A DNA stretch of 50,161 bases from Salinarimonas rosea DSM 21201 (GTDB lineage: Bacteria > Pseudomonadota > Alphaproteobacteria > Rhizobiales > Beijerinckiaceae). A model generated the notes under the pieces. It was given only the letters and a program-made list of their open reading frames with translations. It ran no database searches and was not told the DNA's origin. The position numbers and the translations under genes were made by a program. The DNA is taken from positions 1 through 50,161 of the forward strand of contig NZ_AUBC01000030.1 of assembly GCF_000429045.1 (NCBI RefSeq). Reading direction: 5' to 3'. This document shows, one piece after another, positions 24,555 to 33,365 of the stretch. Every line of letters begins with the position of its first letter. Position 1 is the first letter of the stretch.

Positions 24555-25031
24555 ATGAGGACGAACGACTTCACGCCTCTCTACCGCTCGACGATCGGAT
24601 TCGATCGTCTCTTCGACATGCTCGACCAGGCCACGCGGGTCGAGCCGATCTCGCCGAACTGGCCGCCCTACAACGTCGAGAAGCTGGGCGAGGACCGCTA
24701 TCGGATCACCATGGCGGTCGCCGGGTTCACGACGGACGAGATCGAGATCACCCAGCACGAGAACAGCCTGACCGTCTCCGGCGAGAAGCGCCCCGAGCCC
24801 GAGGGCGTGCAGGTGCTCCACCGCGGCATCGCCGGGCGCGCCTTCCGGCAGGCCTTCAGCCTCGCCGACCATGTGCGCGTCACCGACGCGCGGCTGGAGA
24901 ACGGCCTCCTCACCGTCGACCTCGTGCGGGAGGTGCCCGAGGAGCTCAAGCCGCGCCGTGTCCCGATCGCCACGGGCGGCGCGTCGGGCTCGCGGGTCGC
25001 GCAGATCGAGCACGAGCCGAAGGCGGCCTGA
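24555..25031 (+). CDS. Small heat-shock protein Hsp20 (IbpA-like, class A)
   Basis: A 158-residue protein. The alpha-crystallin domain runs from about residue 35 to 125 (PPYNVEKLGEDRYRITMAVA, GFTTDEIEITQHENSLTVSG, GIAGRAFRQAFSLADHVRV). The family signature ARLENGLLTVDLVRE is present, followed by a short C-terminal tail with an RVPI-like IxI motif. The FRQAFSLADHV type is characteristic of rhizobial class A proteins regulated by ROSE elements. It is an ATP-independent holdase that binds unfolding proteins. Control is probably double: sigma-32 transcription and thermometer translation. Confidence 0.95.
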   Translation: MRTNDFTPLYRSTIGFDRLFDMLDQATRVEPISPNWPPYNVEKLGEDRYRITMAVAGFTTDEIEITQHENSLTVSGEKRPEPEGVQVLHRGIAGRAFRQAFSLADHVRVTDARLENGLLTVDLVREVPEELKPRRVPIATGGASGSRVAQIEHEPKAA

Positions 25032-25086
25032 CGGGGCCCGACGTTTCGAACCACGGAACGAGACGCCTGTCAGGGAGAACCGAGCC

Positions 25087-25494
25087 ATGCTCGACATCGA
25101 CACCGCTACGGGCTCCCCGGCTCGGCCGGGCGAGCCCGACACCCCGGGCTGGCGCGCGCTGGTCGAGCCGGCCGAGTGCTTCGCCTCCCCGCGCGATGTG
25201 CTCGATTGCCCCGACCTCGACCCGGAGGAGAAGCGCATCGCGCTGATCTCCTGGGCCCGCGACGAGCTCGCGGTCGAGGCGGCCGCGACGGACGCCATTC
25301 GCGATCTCGGCGTCCGCTCCCGGCTCGCCTTCGTCCTCGACGCGCTGGTCGAGATCGACCCGGACGCCGCCTGGCTCTTCGCCCAGGCGAGCCGGGAGCT
25401 CGCGCCCGGCTGGACCGCCGCTCGCCGGGGAGCCGGCCCCTGGGGCGCCGGACCTCCGCCGCATGGCGGGGTCCCCGCGCAGGCCCTCGCCTGA
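25087..25494 (+). CDS. Small protein with EKR-W helical module
   Basis: A 135-residue soluble protein; GGGAGAA lies before the ATG. Residues about 30-95 read CFASPRDVLDCPDLDPEEKR, then IALISWARDELAVEAA and RSRLAFVLDALVEID. This closely parallels the C-terminal part of the protein at 38014-38691 (HPALDETAKRAILERW ... SRLDEVRRAIHAL), so the two share a module: a Pro-x-Leu turn, (E/A)KR, a Trp helix and a final SRL helix. The tail is Gly/Pro-rich. Function is unknown, but this module recurs beside stress genes here. It follows hsp20 by 55 bases and may be co-transcribed. Confidence 0.65.
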   Translation: MLDIDTATGSPARPGEPDTPGWRALVEPAECFASPRDVLDCPDLDPEEKRIALISWARDELAVEAAATDAIRDLGVRSRLAFVLDALVEIDPDAAWLFAQASRELAPGWTAARRGAGPWGAGPPPHGGVPAQALA

Positions 25495-25570
25495 GGGCTC
25501 GACAAGCGGCTTCGGGCGGCGCGAGCGGCCGCCCGGCCCAGCTCCGCCGCGGCCGTCGGGCGCGACGGAG

Positions 25571-25586
25571 GGCGCCGATCGGCGCC
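25571..25586. repeat. Perfect 16-base palindrome upstream of SPW gene
   Basis: GGCGCCGATCGGCGCC at 25571-25586 equals its own reverse complement and lies 35 bases before the SPW start. It could be an operator or an RNA hairpin; in such GC-rich DNA chance is also possible. Confidence 0.35.
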
Positions 25587-25621
25587 AAGCCTGATGTCCT
25601 TGCTTCTCGAAGGAGGATGAC

Positions 25622-25999
25622 ATGCAAGACGCGAAGCAGAACACCAACCGCACCAACGAGCAGCGCATCGCCAACGGCATCCACGCGCTCGTGGCCCTGG
25701 CGCTCGCGGCGTCGCCGTGGCTCTTCGGGTTCACGGCGGAGGCCGGCGCCTTCTGGACCGCGCTGTCGATCGGCGTCGTCGGCCTCGCGGTCGCCGGCTA
25801 CGGCGCCTACGACCCGCGGGACTGGCAGGCGTGGTCCCTCGCGGGGCTCGGCGTCTTCGCGGCGGTCGCGCCGTGGATCTTCGGCTTCGCCGGGATCGTC
25901 GACGCCATGTGGTCGCTCGGCGGCTTCGGTCTCGCCCATCTGATCGTCGCCGGCGTGCAGCTGTGGCGCTGGCGCTCGCCGGAGCCGCAGACGGCGTGA
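25622..25999 (+). CDS. SPW-repeat membrane protein
   Basis: A 125-residue protein with two copies of the SPW motif, each opening a pair of membrane helices: LALAASPWLFGF (about residue 33) and VAAVAPWIFGFAG (about residue 86). Four transmembrane segments in total; the N-terminus is hydrophilic. GGAGGATG precedes the ATG. Function of the family is unknown; it is often found with envelope stress genes. A related gene lies at 39609, also directly behind an hsp20, so the pair hsp20-SPW occurs twice in this island. Confidence 0.85.
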   Translation: MQDAKQNTNRTNEQRIANGIHALVALALAASPWLFGFTAEAGAFWTALSIGVVGLAVAGYGAYDPRDWQAWSLAGLGVFAAVAPWIFGFAGIVDAMWSLGGFGLAHLIVAGVQLWRWRSPEPQTA

Positions 26000-26006
26000 C
26001 CCGTCC

Positions 26007-26039
26007 GGAGGCCGGCGCGGTCGCGCCGGCCTCCCTTTT
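26007..26039 (+). terminator. Rho-independent terminator
   Basis: A perfect 13-bp stem (GGAGGCCGGCGCG / CGCGCCGGCCTCC) with a 2-base GT loop closing tightly, followed by CTTTTCC. It ends the hsp20 - 135-residue protein - SPW transcription unit. Confidence 0.8.
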
Positions 26040-26197
26040 CCCGAGCGTTTTTCCGAGGCATGTCCACGTCGCCGCCCGGCGCCTCGCCGGCGCAGGATCG
26101 CGCACGCGAGCGCCGCCGGGCGCATGGCGCCTCTCTCGACCGGCCGCGGGCCCGAAGGGACGCGGCGAAACCCCCACCACCTTCAGGAGATCGCTTC

Positions 26198-27292
26198 ATG
26201 AGGATCGCCCAGGTCTCACCGCTTTACGAAAGCGTGCCGCCGAAGCTCTACGGAGGCACCGAGCGCATCGTCTCCTACCTCACCGAGGAGCTCGTTCGGC
26301 AGGGGCACGAGGTGACCCTGTTCGCATCGGGGGATTCCGTGACGAGCGCCGAGCTCGTGCCGTTCTGCGACATGGCGCTGCGGCTCAATCCCAGCGTCAC
26401 GGATCCTCTCCCGCATCACCTGATGATGCTGGACGAGGTCCGCCGCCGAGCCGACCACTTCGACGTGATCCATTTCCACACCGATCTGCTCCACATGCCG
26501 CTCGTCCGCGATTTCGCCGGGCGGACGGTGACGACGCTGCACGGCAGGCTCGATCTCGTGGAGCTGCCGGCATTCTACCGCACGTTTTCCGACGCGCCGC
26601 TGGTCTCGATCTCCGACGATCAGCGCCGCCCGCTGGCCGGCGCGAACTTCGTCCGGACCGTGCCGCACGGCCTGCCGCCGGATCTACTGCCCTTCAGCGA
26701 CCGCGCGCACGGCGGGTACCTCGCCTTCCTGGGGCGGATCTCGCCCGAAAAGGGACCCGAGGCGGCGATCGCCATCGCCGAGCGCGCCGGCCTGCCGCTG
26801 CGCATGGCGGCCAAGGTCGACGAGGCCGATCGGGACTACTGGAACGGCGTCGTCGAGCCGCTGGTCCGGACGAAGCCTCACGTCGAGTTCGTCGGCGAGA
26901 TCGACGAGCGGGAGAAGGCGAGCTTCCTCGGCCACGCCCTGGCGCTGCTCGTCCCCGTGGACTGGCCCGAGCCGTTCGGGCTCGTCATGATCGAGGCGAT
27001 GTCCTGCGGCACGCCCGTCATCGCCTTCCGCCGCGGCTCGATTCCCGAGATCGTCGAGCACGGGCGCTCCGGCTTCGTGGTCGACACGGTCGGCGGCGGC
27101 GTCGAGGCGGTCGGCTGGCTCGACAGCCTCAGTCGCGAGGAGGTCCGCCGCGCCTTCGAGGAGCGCTTCACCGCGGCGCGGATGGCGGCGGACTATCTCG
27201 ACGTCTATCGTGGGCTCGCCCGCGTACGGCTCGACGCGGCCCATCTGCGGCGGGCCAGCGGCGGGCATCGAAGCCTCGAGGTCGTGGCGTGA
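26198..27292 (+). CDS. Family 4 glycosyltransferase
   Basis: A 364-residue GT-B enzyme. The N-terminal domain has SPLYESVPPKLYGGTERIVS, the glycine-rich acceptor loop of the family, and FDVIHFHTDLL. The C-terminal domain has YLAFLGRISPEKGPEAAIAI and the nucleotide-sugar site PVDWPEPFGLVMIEAMSCGT with the EPFG-x7-E motif. It transfers a sugar from a nucleotide donor; the acceptor is unknown. AGGAGA precedes the ATG. Its stop is ten bases before the debranching-enzyme start, so the two act together, perhaps on an alpha-glucan or compatible-solute glycoside. Confidence 0.9.
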   Translation: MRIAQVSPLYESVPPKLYGGTERIVSYLTEELVRQGHEVTLFASGDSVTSAELVPFCDMALRLNPSVTDPLPHHLMMLDEVRRRADHFDVIHFHTDLLHMPLVRDFAGRTVTTLHGRLDLVELPAFYRTFSDAPLVSISDDQRRPLAGANFVRTVPHGLPPDLLPFSDRAHGGYLAFLGRISPEKGPEAAIAIAERAGLPLRMAAKVDEADRDYWNGVVEPLVRTKPHVEFVGEIDEREKASFLGHALALLVPVDWPEPFGLVMIEAMSCGTPVIAFRRGSIPEIVEHGRSGFVVDTVGGGVEAVGWLDSLSREEVRRAFEERFTAARMAADYLDVYRGLARVRLDAAHLRRASGGHRSLEVVA

Positions 27293-27302
27293 GGGGGGCT
27301 CG

Positions 27303-29480
27303 ATGGAGGACGACCAGGCAATCGCTTCGTCCGGCCCGATCGGGGTCGTCGCCTACGCGTCGCTCGCCGAGCGTCGCGCGCGCACGCTCAAGCACGGCGA
27401 CACGTTCGCCGTGCTCGATCCCAACGGGGATCTTCTCACGGGTCCGGGCAGTGCCGACGGGCTGTACCATCGGGACACGCGCCATCTCTCGCGATTCGAC
27501 CTGCGCATCGACGGGCGTCGACCCATCCTGCTCTCGTCGATCGTGCGCGACGACAACGCGGCCCTGATCTTCGACCTCACGAACCCCGATATCGGCGACG
27601 ATCGAGGCGATACCGTTCTCGAGCACGATCTCGTCCACGTTCGCCGCACCAAGTTCCTATTCGAGGCCACCGCGTTCGAGCGGATCTCGGTGCGCAGCTT
27701 CGCGACGGTTCCACTCGAGCTCTCGCTCAGGCTCGGCTTCGCCGCCGATTTCGCCGACCTGTTCGAGACGCGGGGCGCGCGCCGCCCGCGTCGCGGTCGG
27801 CAGGAGCCGCCCGACATCACCGAGAGCCGCGTTCTGCTGCGCTACGCCGGCCTCGACGGTCGGGAACGCGTGACGCGGCTGCGTTTCGAACCGGCGCCGG
27901 ACGCGATCGCCGCAGACAGCGCGACCTGGAGGCTCGCGCTCGAGCCGGGTGCCCAGCGCGTGCTGTATGTCGAGGTCGCCTGCGCCTCAGGCGATCCGGC
28001 CTTCTCGCCGCGGGCGAACTACCTGCGCGCGCTCGTCGACGCGCGCAGGGCGCTGCGCGCGTCCCTGTCGCGCACCGGGTCCGTCTCGACCTCGAACGAG
28101 CATTTCGACGAGGCGCTGGCCCGCGCTCGGGCGGACCTCGCCATGCTTGCGACCGACACCGAGCACGGCCCCTATCCCTATGCGGGCACGCCCTGGTTCT
28201 CGGCGGTGTTCGGCCGCGACGCGCTGATAACGGCGCTCCAGACCTTGTGGCTCGACCCGGCGCTGGCGCGTGGCGTGCTGCGCTTCCTGGCCGCTCATCA
28301 GGCGACCGAGGAGGATCCCGCCCGCGACGCCGAGCCCGGCAAGATCCTCCACGAGATGCGCCACGGGGAGATGGCCGCGCTGGGTGAGGTGCCGTTCGCG
28401 AGGTACTACGGCAGCGTCGATGCGACGCCGCTCTTCGTGGTGCTGGCCGGAGCCTACCTCGATCGTACCGGAGATCTGGAGACCCTGCGTGCGCTCTGGC
28501 CGCATATCGACGCGGCGCTGCGCTGGATGGCGACGCATGGCGACCGGGACGGCGACGGCTTCGTCGAGTACGAGCGGCGCTCCGGGAGCGGGCTGGTGAA
28601 CCAGGGCTGGAAGGACAGCCACGATTCGGTCTTCCACGAGAACGGCGCCACGGCGCACGGACCGATCGCGCTGTGCGAGGTCCAAGCCTACGTCTACGCC
28701 GCCAAGCGCGCCGCGGCCGCGATCGCGGCCCGTGTGCATCGGCCCGAGCGGGCGCTGGAGCTGGAGGAGGAGGCGCGGGCGCTCGCCGCACGCTTCGACG
28801 CGGCCTTCTGGCAGGAGGATCTCGGCACCTACGCGCTCGCGCTCGACGGAGCGAAGCGGCCCTGCCGGATCAGGACCTCGAACGCGGGGCACGCGCTCTT
28901 CGCGGGGATCGCTGCGCCGGCGCGCGCGGTGCGCGTCGCGAGCACGCTCATGAGCGCGAACGGGTTCTCGGGATGGGGCGTGCGCACGCTCGCCCGCGGC
29001 GAGGCGCGCTACAACCCGATCTCCTACCACAACGGATCGGTCTGGCCGCACGACAACGCGCTCGTCGCGATGGGCCTCGCCCGCTACGGGCTCAAGAACG
29101 AGGCGGCGCGCATTCTCGACGGCCTGTTCCACGCCGCGACCTACATGGACCTGCGCCGCCTGCCGGAGCTGTTCTGCGGTTTCCCGCGGCGGCGCGGGCA
29201 GGGACCGACGCTCTATCCCGTCGCCTGCGCGCCGCAGGCCTGGGCCGCGGCGGCGCCTATGGCGCTCCTCGGGGCCTGCCTGGGGATCTCGGTCGACCCC
29301 GGCCGGCGGGTGGTGCGCCTCGACCGCCCTGTCCTGCCGCGCTTCCTCGACGAGGTCTCGGTGCGCCGCCTGCCGGTCGGGGATGACCGGGTGGACCTCA
29401 CGGTGCGACGCGCGGGCGAGGAGGTCGTCGTCCATGCGCTCTCGCGTCCGGAAGGTGTGTGCATCGAGACGGTAGCTTGA
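27303..29480 (+). CDS. Amylo-alpha-1,6-glucosidase / glycogen-debranching-type protein
   Basis: A 725-residue protein. The N-terminal beta domain typical of bacterial debranching enzymes (DGLYHRDTRHLSRFDLRIDG) extends to about residue 250. A GH15/GH63-like (alpha/alpha)6 barrel follows, with AGTPWFSAVFGRDALITALQ, SVDATPLFVVLAGAYL, GDRDGDGFVEYE, NQGWKDSHDSVF and YHNGSVWPHDNALVA; the acidic residues in these motifs are the expected catalytic centre. The start uses the GAGGGGGGC that overlaps the end of the upstream glycosyltransferase gene. Such two-gene GT4-debranching units recur in alphaproteobacteria; the product is unproven. Confidence 0.9.
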   Translation: MEDDQAIASSGPIGVVAYASLAERRARTLKHGDTFAVLDPNGDLLTGPGSADGLYHRDTRHLSRFDLRIDGRRPILLSSIVRDDNAALIFDLTNPDIGDDRGDTVLEHDLVHVRRTKFLFEATAFERISVRSFATVPLELSLRLGFAADFADLFETRGARRPRRGRQEPPDITESRVLLRYAGLDGRERVTRLRFEPAPDAIAADSATWRLALEPGAQRVLYVEVACASGDPAFSPRANYLRALVDARRALRASLSRTGSVSTSNEHFDEALARARADLAMLATDTEHGPYPYAGTPWFSAVFGRDALITALQTLWLDPALARGVLRFLAAHQATEEDPARDAEPGKILHEMRHGEMAALGEVPFARYYGSVDATPLFVVLAGAYLDRTGDLETLRALWPHIDAALRWMATHGDRDGDGFVEYERRSGSGLVNQGWKDSHDSVFHENGATAHGPIALCEVQAYVYAAKRAAAAIAARVHRPERALELEEEARALAARFDAAFWQEDLGTYALALDGAKRPCRIRTSNAGHALFAGIAAPARAVRVASTLMSANGFSGWGVRTLARGEARYNPISYHNGSVWPHDNALVAMGLARYGLKNEAARILDGLFHAATYMDLRRLPELFCGFPRRRGQGPTLYPVACAPQAWAAAAPMALLGACLGISVDPGRRVVRLDRPVLPRFLDEVSVRRLPVGDDRVDLTVRRAGEEVVVHALSRPEGVCIETVA

Positions 29481-29619
29481 GCGATCCAGGGAGCCGCGCG
29501 ACCATGCACAGCGGACGACAGGCCGAGCGCTTCGCCCGCTCGAGGGCACCGAACCACGCGCTTGGCGCGGAAACACGGGCGCGACGGGTCACTCGCGCCG
29601 TGCGCAGCGCGCTCGGACG

Positions 29620-30053
29620 CGCGATGGCTCGCCGGTCTACGGGGCTTTCGAGCAGACGATCGTCCTCGTCCTCACCGGCCTTATCGCCATCGTGGTCCTC
29701 GCGGCCGTCTGGAGCCTGCTCACCGCGGTCGTCGCGGACCTCGTCCTGACGGGCTCGTTCACCCGACCGACCACCGGGTATTCCAGGCCGCTGTCGGCGC
29801 GATCCTCACCGTGATCATCGCGCTCGAGTTCAAGCGCTCGATCCTGGTCGTCGGCGAGCGCCAGTTCGGGATCGTCCAGGCGCGCGCCGTCATCCTCGTC
29901 GGGCTCCTCGCCATCGTGCGCAAGATCATCGTGCTCGACCTCGGCACGATCGATCCCGGAAAGCTGCTCGCCCTCGCCGCCGCGAGCCTGGCGCTCGGCG
30001 TCGTGTACTGGCTGGTTCGCGATCAGGATCGCAAGGATCGCGGACCGGCGTGA
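29620..30053 (+). pseudogene. PsiE-family membrane protein, frameshifted
   Basis: The N-terminal part (GAFEQTIVLVLTGLIAIVVL, AAVWSLLTAVVADLVLTGSF) is in one frame. The rest (PTDHRVFQAAVGAILTVIIA, LEFKRSILVVGERQFGIVQA, LLAIVRKIIVLDLGTIDPGK) is in the next. They are separated near 29760-29764, where a one-base change would restore GSF-x-PTDHRVFQ. Together they form the four-helix PsiE (phosphate-starvation-inducible E) family. No start codon in the N-terminal frame is evident, so the 5' limit is uncertain. PsiE proteins accompany Hsp20, DegP and KefB in known heat-resistance islands. Sequencing error is possible. Confidence 0.75.
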
Positions 30054-30187
30054 TGCGCGGGGCTGCGCCGGGCGTGCCCTCTTCGAAGGAGCGGTTCGCA
30101 GGCTCCGGCGTTGTTCGTAGCCGAGCCCGTCGGTCCGCGAGCGCGGGATCGAGCAGGGAGCAGGTGCACCGGGAGGGAGACGCGCTC

Positions 30188-31420
30188 ATGGTCGAAGGCG
30201 CCCAGCACTACGGCGGGCTTCTCCTGTTCATGGCCCTCGTCACCCTGCTCGCGATCCCGATTCGAGCTGGCTTCGGAAAGCTGCGGCTTCCCGCGGCAAT
30301 CGGGTTCACGATGCTCGGCATCGTCTTGTCCATAGCAAATGCCCGCCTCGACGTTTTGAGCGATCCGGTGGGGGAGTACATCGAGTTCCTTGCCAGCCTC
30401 GGCATAGTGGCCTTGCTTTTCCGTGTCGGTCTGGAGAGCGACCTCGACCTACTCCGAAGGCAGCTCAGGAAGGCCGCGCTGGTCTGGGCGCCGAACATGA
30501 TCGTGCCCGCGGCGCTCGCATTCGCATTGATCTACTTCTGGCCGGGTCTCGGCCTGATCCCAGCCCTGTTCGTGGGAGCTGCGGCAAGCGCGACCAGCAT
30601 CGGCGTCGCCGTCAGCGCCTGGAAGGACGCCGGCATACTGAATACGCCGGAAGGCGCGCTCCTGCTCGATGTGGCGGAGCTGGACGATCTCTCGGCCGTC
30701 GTTCTGCTGAGCGTTCTTCTTGCGACGGCGCCGCTGATCGCCGACGCGAACGCCGATGGGGCGGTCCGAGCGGCAGGCGTTACGGCATTCGCTCAGGTCG
30801 CGATGATCGCGGCTTTCAGCGCGGCGTGCTACGCCTTCGCCCGTTTTATCGAGGGAAAGCTCTCAGCTGCCTTTGCGAGCCTCGATCCGAAACTCGGACC
30901 GTTCCTGTTCGCGGCTGGGGCGGTCTTCGCGATCGCGGCGCTCGCCGATCTGCTTGGGTTCTCGATGGCGGTCGGAGCGCTGTTCGCGGGTCTGGCGTTC
31001 AGCCGCGATCCGCTGGAGCGGGGCGTCGCCCAGCCATTCGAGTTGCTGTTGGCGATCTTCGGTCCTTTCTTTTTCGTCTCTATCGGGCTGTCGGTTCAGG
31101 CCGAAGCGATCCTGCCGTCGATCTTCCTGGGCACGATGCTGTTCCTGGTCGCAACCGTGGGCAAGGTTCTTGGTGCAGGAGTCCCGGCCGCCTTGGCCGC
31201 GGATGCACGAACCGGGCTCCTGATGGGGGCGAGCATGGTTCCGCGAGCAGAAATCTACTTCGTCATCATGCTACACGGGCTCTCGCTCGGCCATTGGGCC
31301 GTCCCGCCTTTCCTCTACTCGGCGGCCGTTCTCGCGTCGATTGCGACTTGCCTGGTCGGGCCGCTACTTGTCGCCCGTGCAATCGATGCGCGAGCGCGCG
31401 AGGGTCGGGGCGCACCGTGA
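30188..31420 (+). CDS. KefB-type cation:proton antiporter (membrane domain only)
   Basis: A 410-residue CPA2-family transporter with about 11-12 transmembrane helices. GGGAGGGAG precedes the ATG at 30188. The ion-path motif is represented by LLLDVAELDDLSAVVLLSVL in helix 6 (paired Asp), and the crossover helices by ASATSIGVAVSAWKDAG. LGFSMAVGALFAGLAFSRD and PFFFVSIGLSVQAEAIL complete the family pattern. There is no C-terminal TrkA-N domain, unlike the antiporter at 36207, so it lacks NAD/glutathione-type gating. It exchanges Na+ or K+ for H+. A GGAGC-N16-CGTT element at 30088-30112 is one base from the general-stress sigma (EcfG) consensus. Confidence 0.88.
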   Translation: MVEGAQHYGGLLLFMALVTLLAIPIRAGFGKLRLPAAIGFTMLGIVLSIANARLDVLSDPVGEYIEFLASLGIVALLFRVGLESDLDLLRRQLRKAALVWAPNMIVPAALAFALIYFWPGLGLIPALFVGAAASATSIGVAVSAWKDAGILNTPEGALLLDVAELDDLSAVVLLSVLLATAPLIADANADGAVRAAGVTAFAQVAMIAAFSAACYAFARFIEGKLSAAFASLDPKLGPFLFAAGAVFAIAALADLLGFSMAVGALFAGLAFSRDPLERGVAQPFELLLAIFGPFFFVSIGLSVQAEAILPSIFLGTMLFLVATVGKVLGAGVPAALAADARTGLLMGASMVPRAEIYFVIMLHGLSLGHWAVPPFLYSAAVLASIATCLVGPLLVARAIDARAREGRGAP

Positions 31421-31588
31421 GCCCGATCGGTAAATCAGATCAGTTGTCTCCAGGAACCGACAGCGGTTGGCGAGGGTTTCACGTGTTCAGTTGACGCGCG
31501 GCATAGTTTTTCGCCCTCCCCCTTCGTCGCCGGCCAAGACGTCTCATTTGCGGAGCCGCATCACGGAAAACCCACGCCTCCGAGCCGC

Positions 31589-32914
31589 ATGCGAGACCGC
31601 CCGACCAGATCCGAACGCCTCGAAAAGCGAGCCGTCCTACGCGCCGCTCCCCTGTTCGGGGGGCTGGCCCTGCTCGGCGCCGGCAGCAGCCTCGTGGCCT
31701 CTCTCGTCGCCCTGCAGATGACGTTGCGAGACTTCCCGGAGTGGACGCTCGGCCTCGTGACGGCAGGATTCGCGCTGGGCGGCATCGCCGGCGCGAACTT
31801 CGCTCCGCGGGTCGTGGCGCGGGTCGGGCATGTTCGATCCTTCGCGGCTCTGTCCGCGCTTCTCGCGAGCGTCATTCTTCTGCACGCCCTCGTAACCGGG
31901 CCAGCCGCCTGGGGCCTGCTGCGGATCGCGACCGGAATCCTGTACTACGGCGTCGTCCTAGTCGCGGAGAGCTGGCTCAACGGGATCGCGACCGATCGCA
32001 GCCGCGGGCGCCTGCTCGCGGCCTACATGATCGTGTTCTTCGGATCCGCAGGGCTGGGACAGCTCGCACTCAACCTCGGCAGCGCACGGGCCGACGACCT
32101 GTTCGTCGTCGCCGGCATGGTGCTCGCGCTCGCGGTTGTGCCGATGACGCTGTTCCGCATCCGTAGGGAACCGCTCGATGCCGTCGAGGCGCTGTCGCCG
32201 AGAGGGCTCGTGCGGGAGCGGCCGAAGCCGGTTTTCGGCGCCTTCGTAGCCGGCGTCGTCGCCGGCACATTCTACGCTCTCGGCGCCGCCTTCGCTTCGC
32301 GGATCGGGCTGGGGATGCGCGGGACCTCGCTCTTCATGTTCTCGGCTCTAGCCGGCGCCCTCGCGCTGCAATGGCCGATCGGATGGCTCTCGGACCATCT
32401 GCCGAGAAAGCTGGTCCTGAGCGCGGCGGCGGCGGGCACGTCCGCCGCGGCGTTCGCGATTGCGGAGACGCCGCGCGAACCCTGGCTCTACGCGGCCGCC
32501 TTCGCATTCGGGGGGCTCGCATTCAGCCTTTATCCGCTTTGCCTGTCCCTCGCGGGCGATCGGCTGCCCGCCTCCCGATCCGTCGGCCTGAGCCGAAGCT
32601 TCCTGACCGTGTTCGCGGCGGGATCGGCGGCGGGGCCGCTGTTCACGAGCGTCCTGCTCGAGCCGTTCGGGACGCGCGTGATCTTCGCCTGGCCCGGCAC
32701 GGCGGCGGCCGTCCTCGCGCTCGTCGCCCTGTTCGCCCGTCGCGCCCTCCCGTTCCTGAAGCAGGGCTTCGTGTCCGTGCCCCTCGGCTCGCTGAACGCG
32801 TCCTCGATGGACCCGCGGCAGCCGCCTCGAGGGCGCAATCGCCCGGCGACCCACGAGCGGGCGGACGTCACGCCGGGCGGCGATGAGCGGCCCGGTTGCG
32901 GCGTCCGCACCTGA
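31589..32914 (+). CDS. MFS transporter (YcaD-like)
   Basis: A 441-residue protein with 12 predicted transmembrane segments in two six-helix halves. The first half has ALQMTLRDFPEWTLGLVTAG and the MFS loop GANFAPRVVARVGHVR. AESWLNGIATDRSRGRLLAA is characteristic of the YcaD/YfkF branch. The C-terminal 45 residues are hydrophilic and probably disordered. Substrates of this branch are unknown. It is 168 bases behind the antiporter, which may be its promoter region. It is convergent with the PepSY gene. Confidence 0.85.
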   Translation: MRDRPTRSERLEKRAVLRAAPLFGGLALLGAGSSLVASLVALQMTLRDFPEWTLGLVTAGFALGGIAGANFAPRVVARVGHVRSFAALSALLASVILLHALVTGPAAWGLLRIATGILYYGVVLVAESWLNGIATDRSRGRLLAAYMIVFFGSAGLGQLALNLGSARADDLFVVAGMVLALAVVPMTLFRIRREPLDAVEALSPRGLVRERPKPVFGAFVAGVVAGTFYALGAAFASRIGLGMRGTSLFMFSALAGALALQWPIGWLSDHLPRKLVLSAAAAGTSAAAFAIAETPREPWLYAAAFAFGGLAFSLYPLCLSLAGDRLPASRSVGLSRSFLTVFAAGSAAGPLFTSVLLEPFGTRVIFAWPGTAAAVLALVALFARRALPFLKQGFVSVPLGSLNASSMDPRQPPRGRNRPATHERADVTPGGDERPGCGVRT

Positions 32915-32951
32915 GCCGGGCCGTCTGCGCCCTTGGGAAGGTCTTGCGCCG

Positions 32952-33290
32952 TCAGAGGAAGTTCTCGTCGGTGTCGAGAATGGCGCCCGAGAGCGGATCC
33001 ACCTCGATCTCGACCTCGTCGCCGCCCGGGGATGTCGCTTCGACCTCGTAGGTCCGGAACTCGACGTCGAAGTCGCGGATGTTGGTGTACCCGAGCTCCC
33101 GCACGCGCGTCACGATCTCGTCCGGCGTCTTGGGAGCGACGGGAAGGATGATGGAGCTGCGCTCGATCATCATGTCCGCGGCGCGTCCCGCCTCGGCCAT
33201 GGCCTGCTCGTCGGCGGCCTGGTCCTGGGCGAGAGCCGGCGCGCAGGCGACCGCAACGGCAGCGGTGCAGGACAGGATGGAACGCTTCAT
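32952..33290 (-). CDS. Exported PepSY-domain protein
   Basis: A 112-residue protein with a signal peptide (MKRSILSCTAAVAVACAPAL, cleaved after AQ or ALA). The PepSY-like domain is at about residues 50-110: PDEIVTRVRELGYTNIRDFD, YEVEATSPGGDEVEIEVDPL. AGGAGGAG precedes the ATG. PepSY proteins are thought to inhibit proteases or bind small ligands in the periplasm. It lies 75 bases downstream of the P-type ATPase gene on the same strand and probably belongs to that operon. Confidence 0.82.
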   Translation of the reverse strand: MKRSILSCTAAVAVACAPALAQDQAADEQAMAEAGRAADMMIERSSIILPVAPKTPDEIVTRVRELGYTNIRDFDVEFRTYEVEATSPGGDEVEIEVDPLSGAILDTDENFL

Positions 33291-33365
33291 CGTCCTCTCC
33301 TCCTCTGCAGACTGGTTGGGACGTGCGAAAAGCGTGATCGCCGGCGCGCCGGTTCCGGGCGGCGA

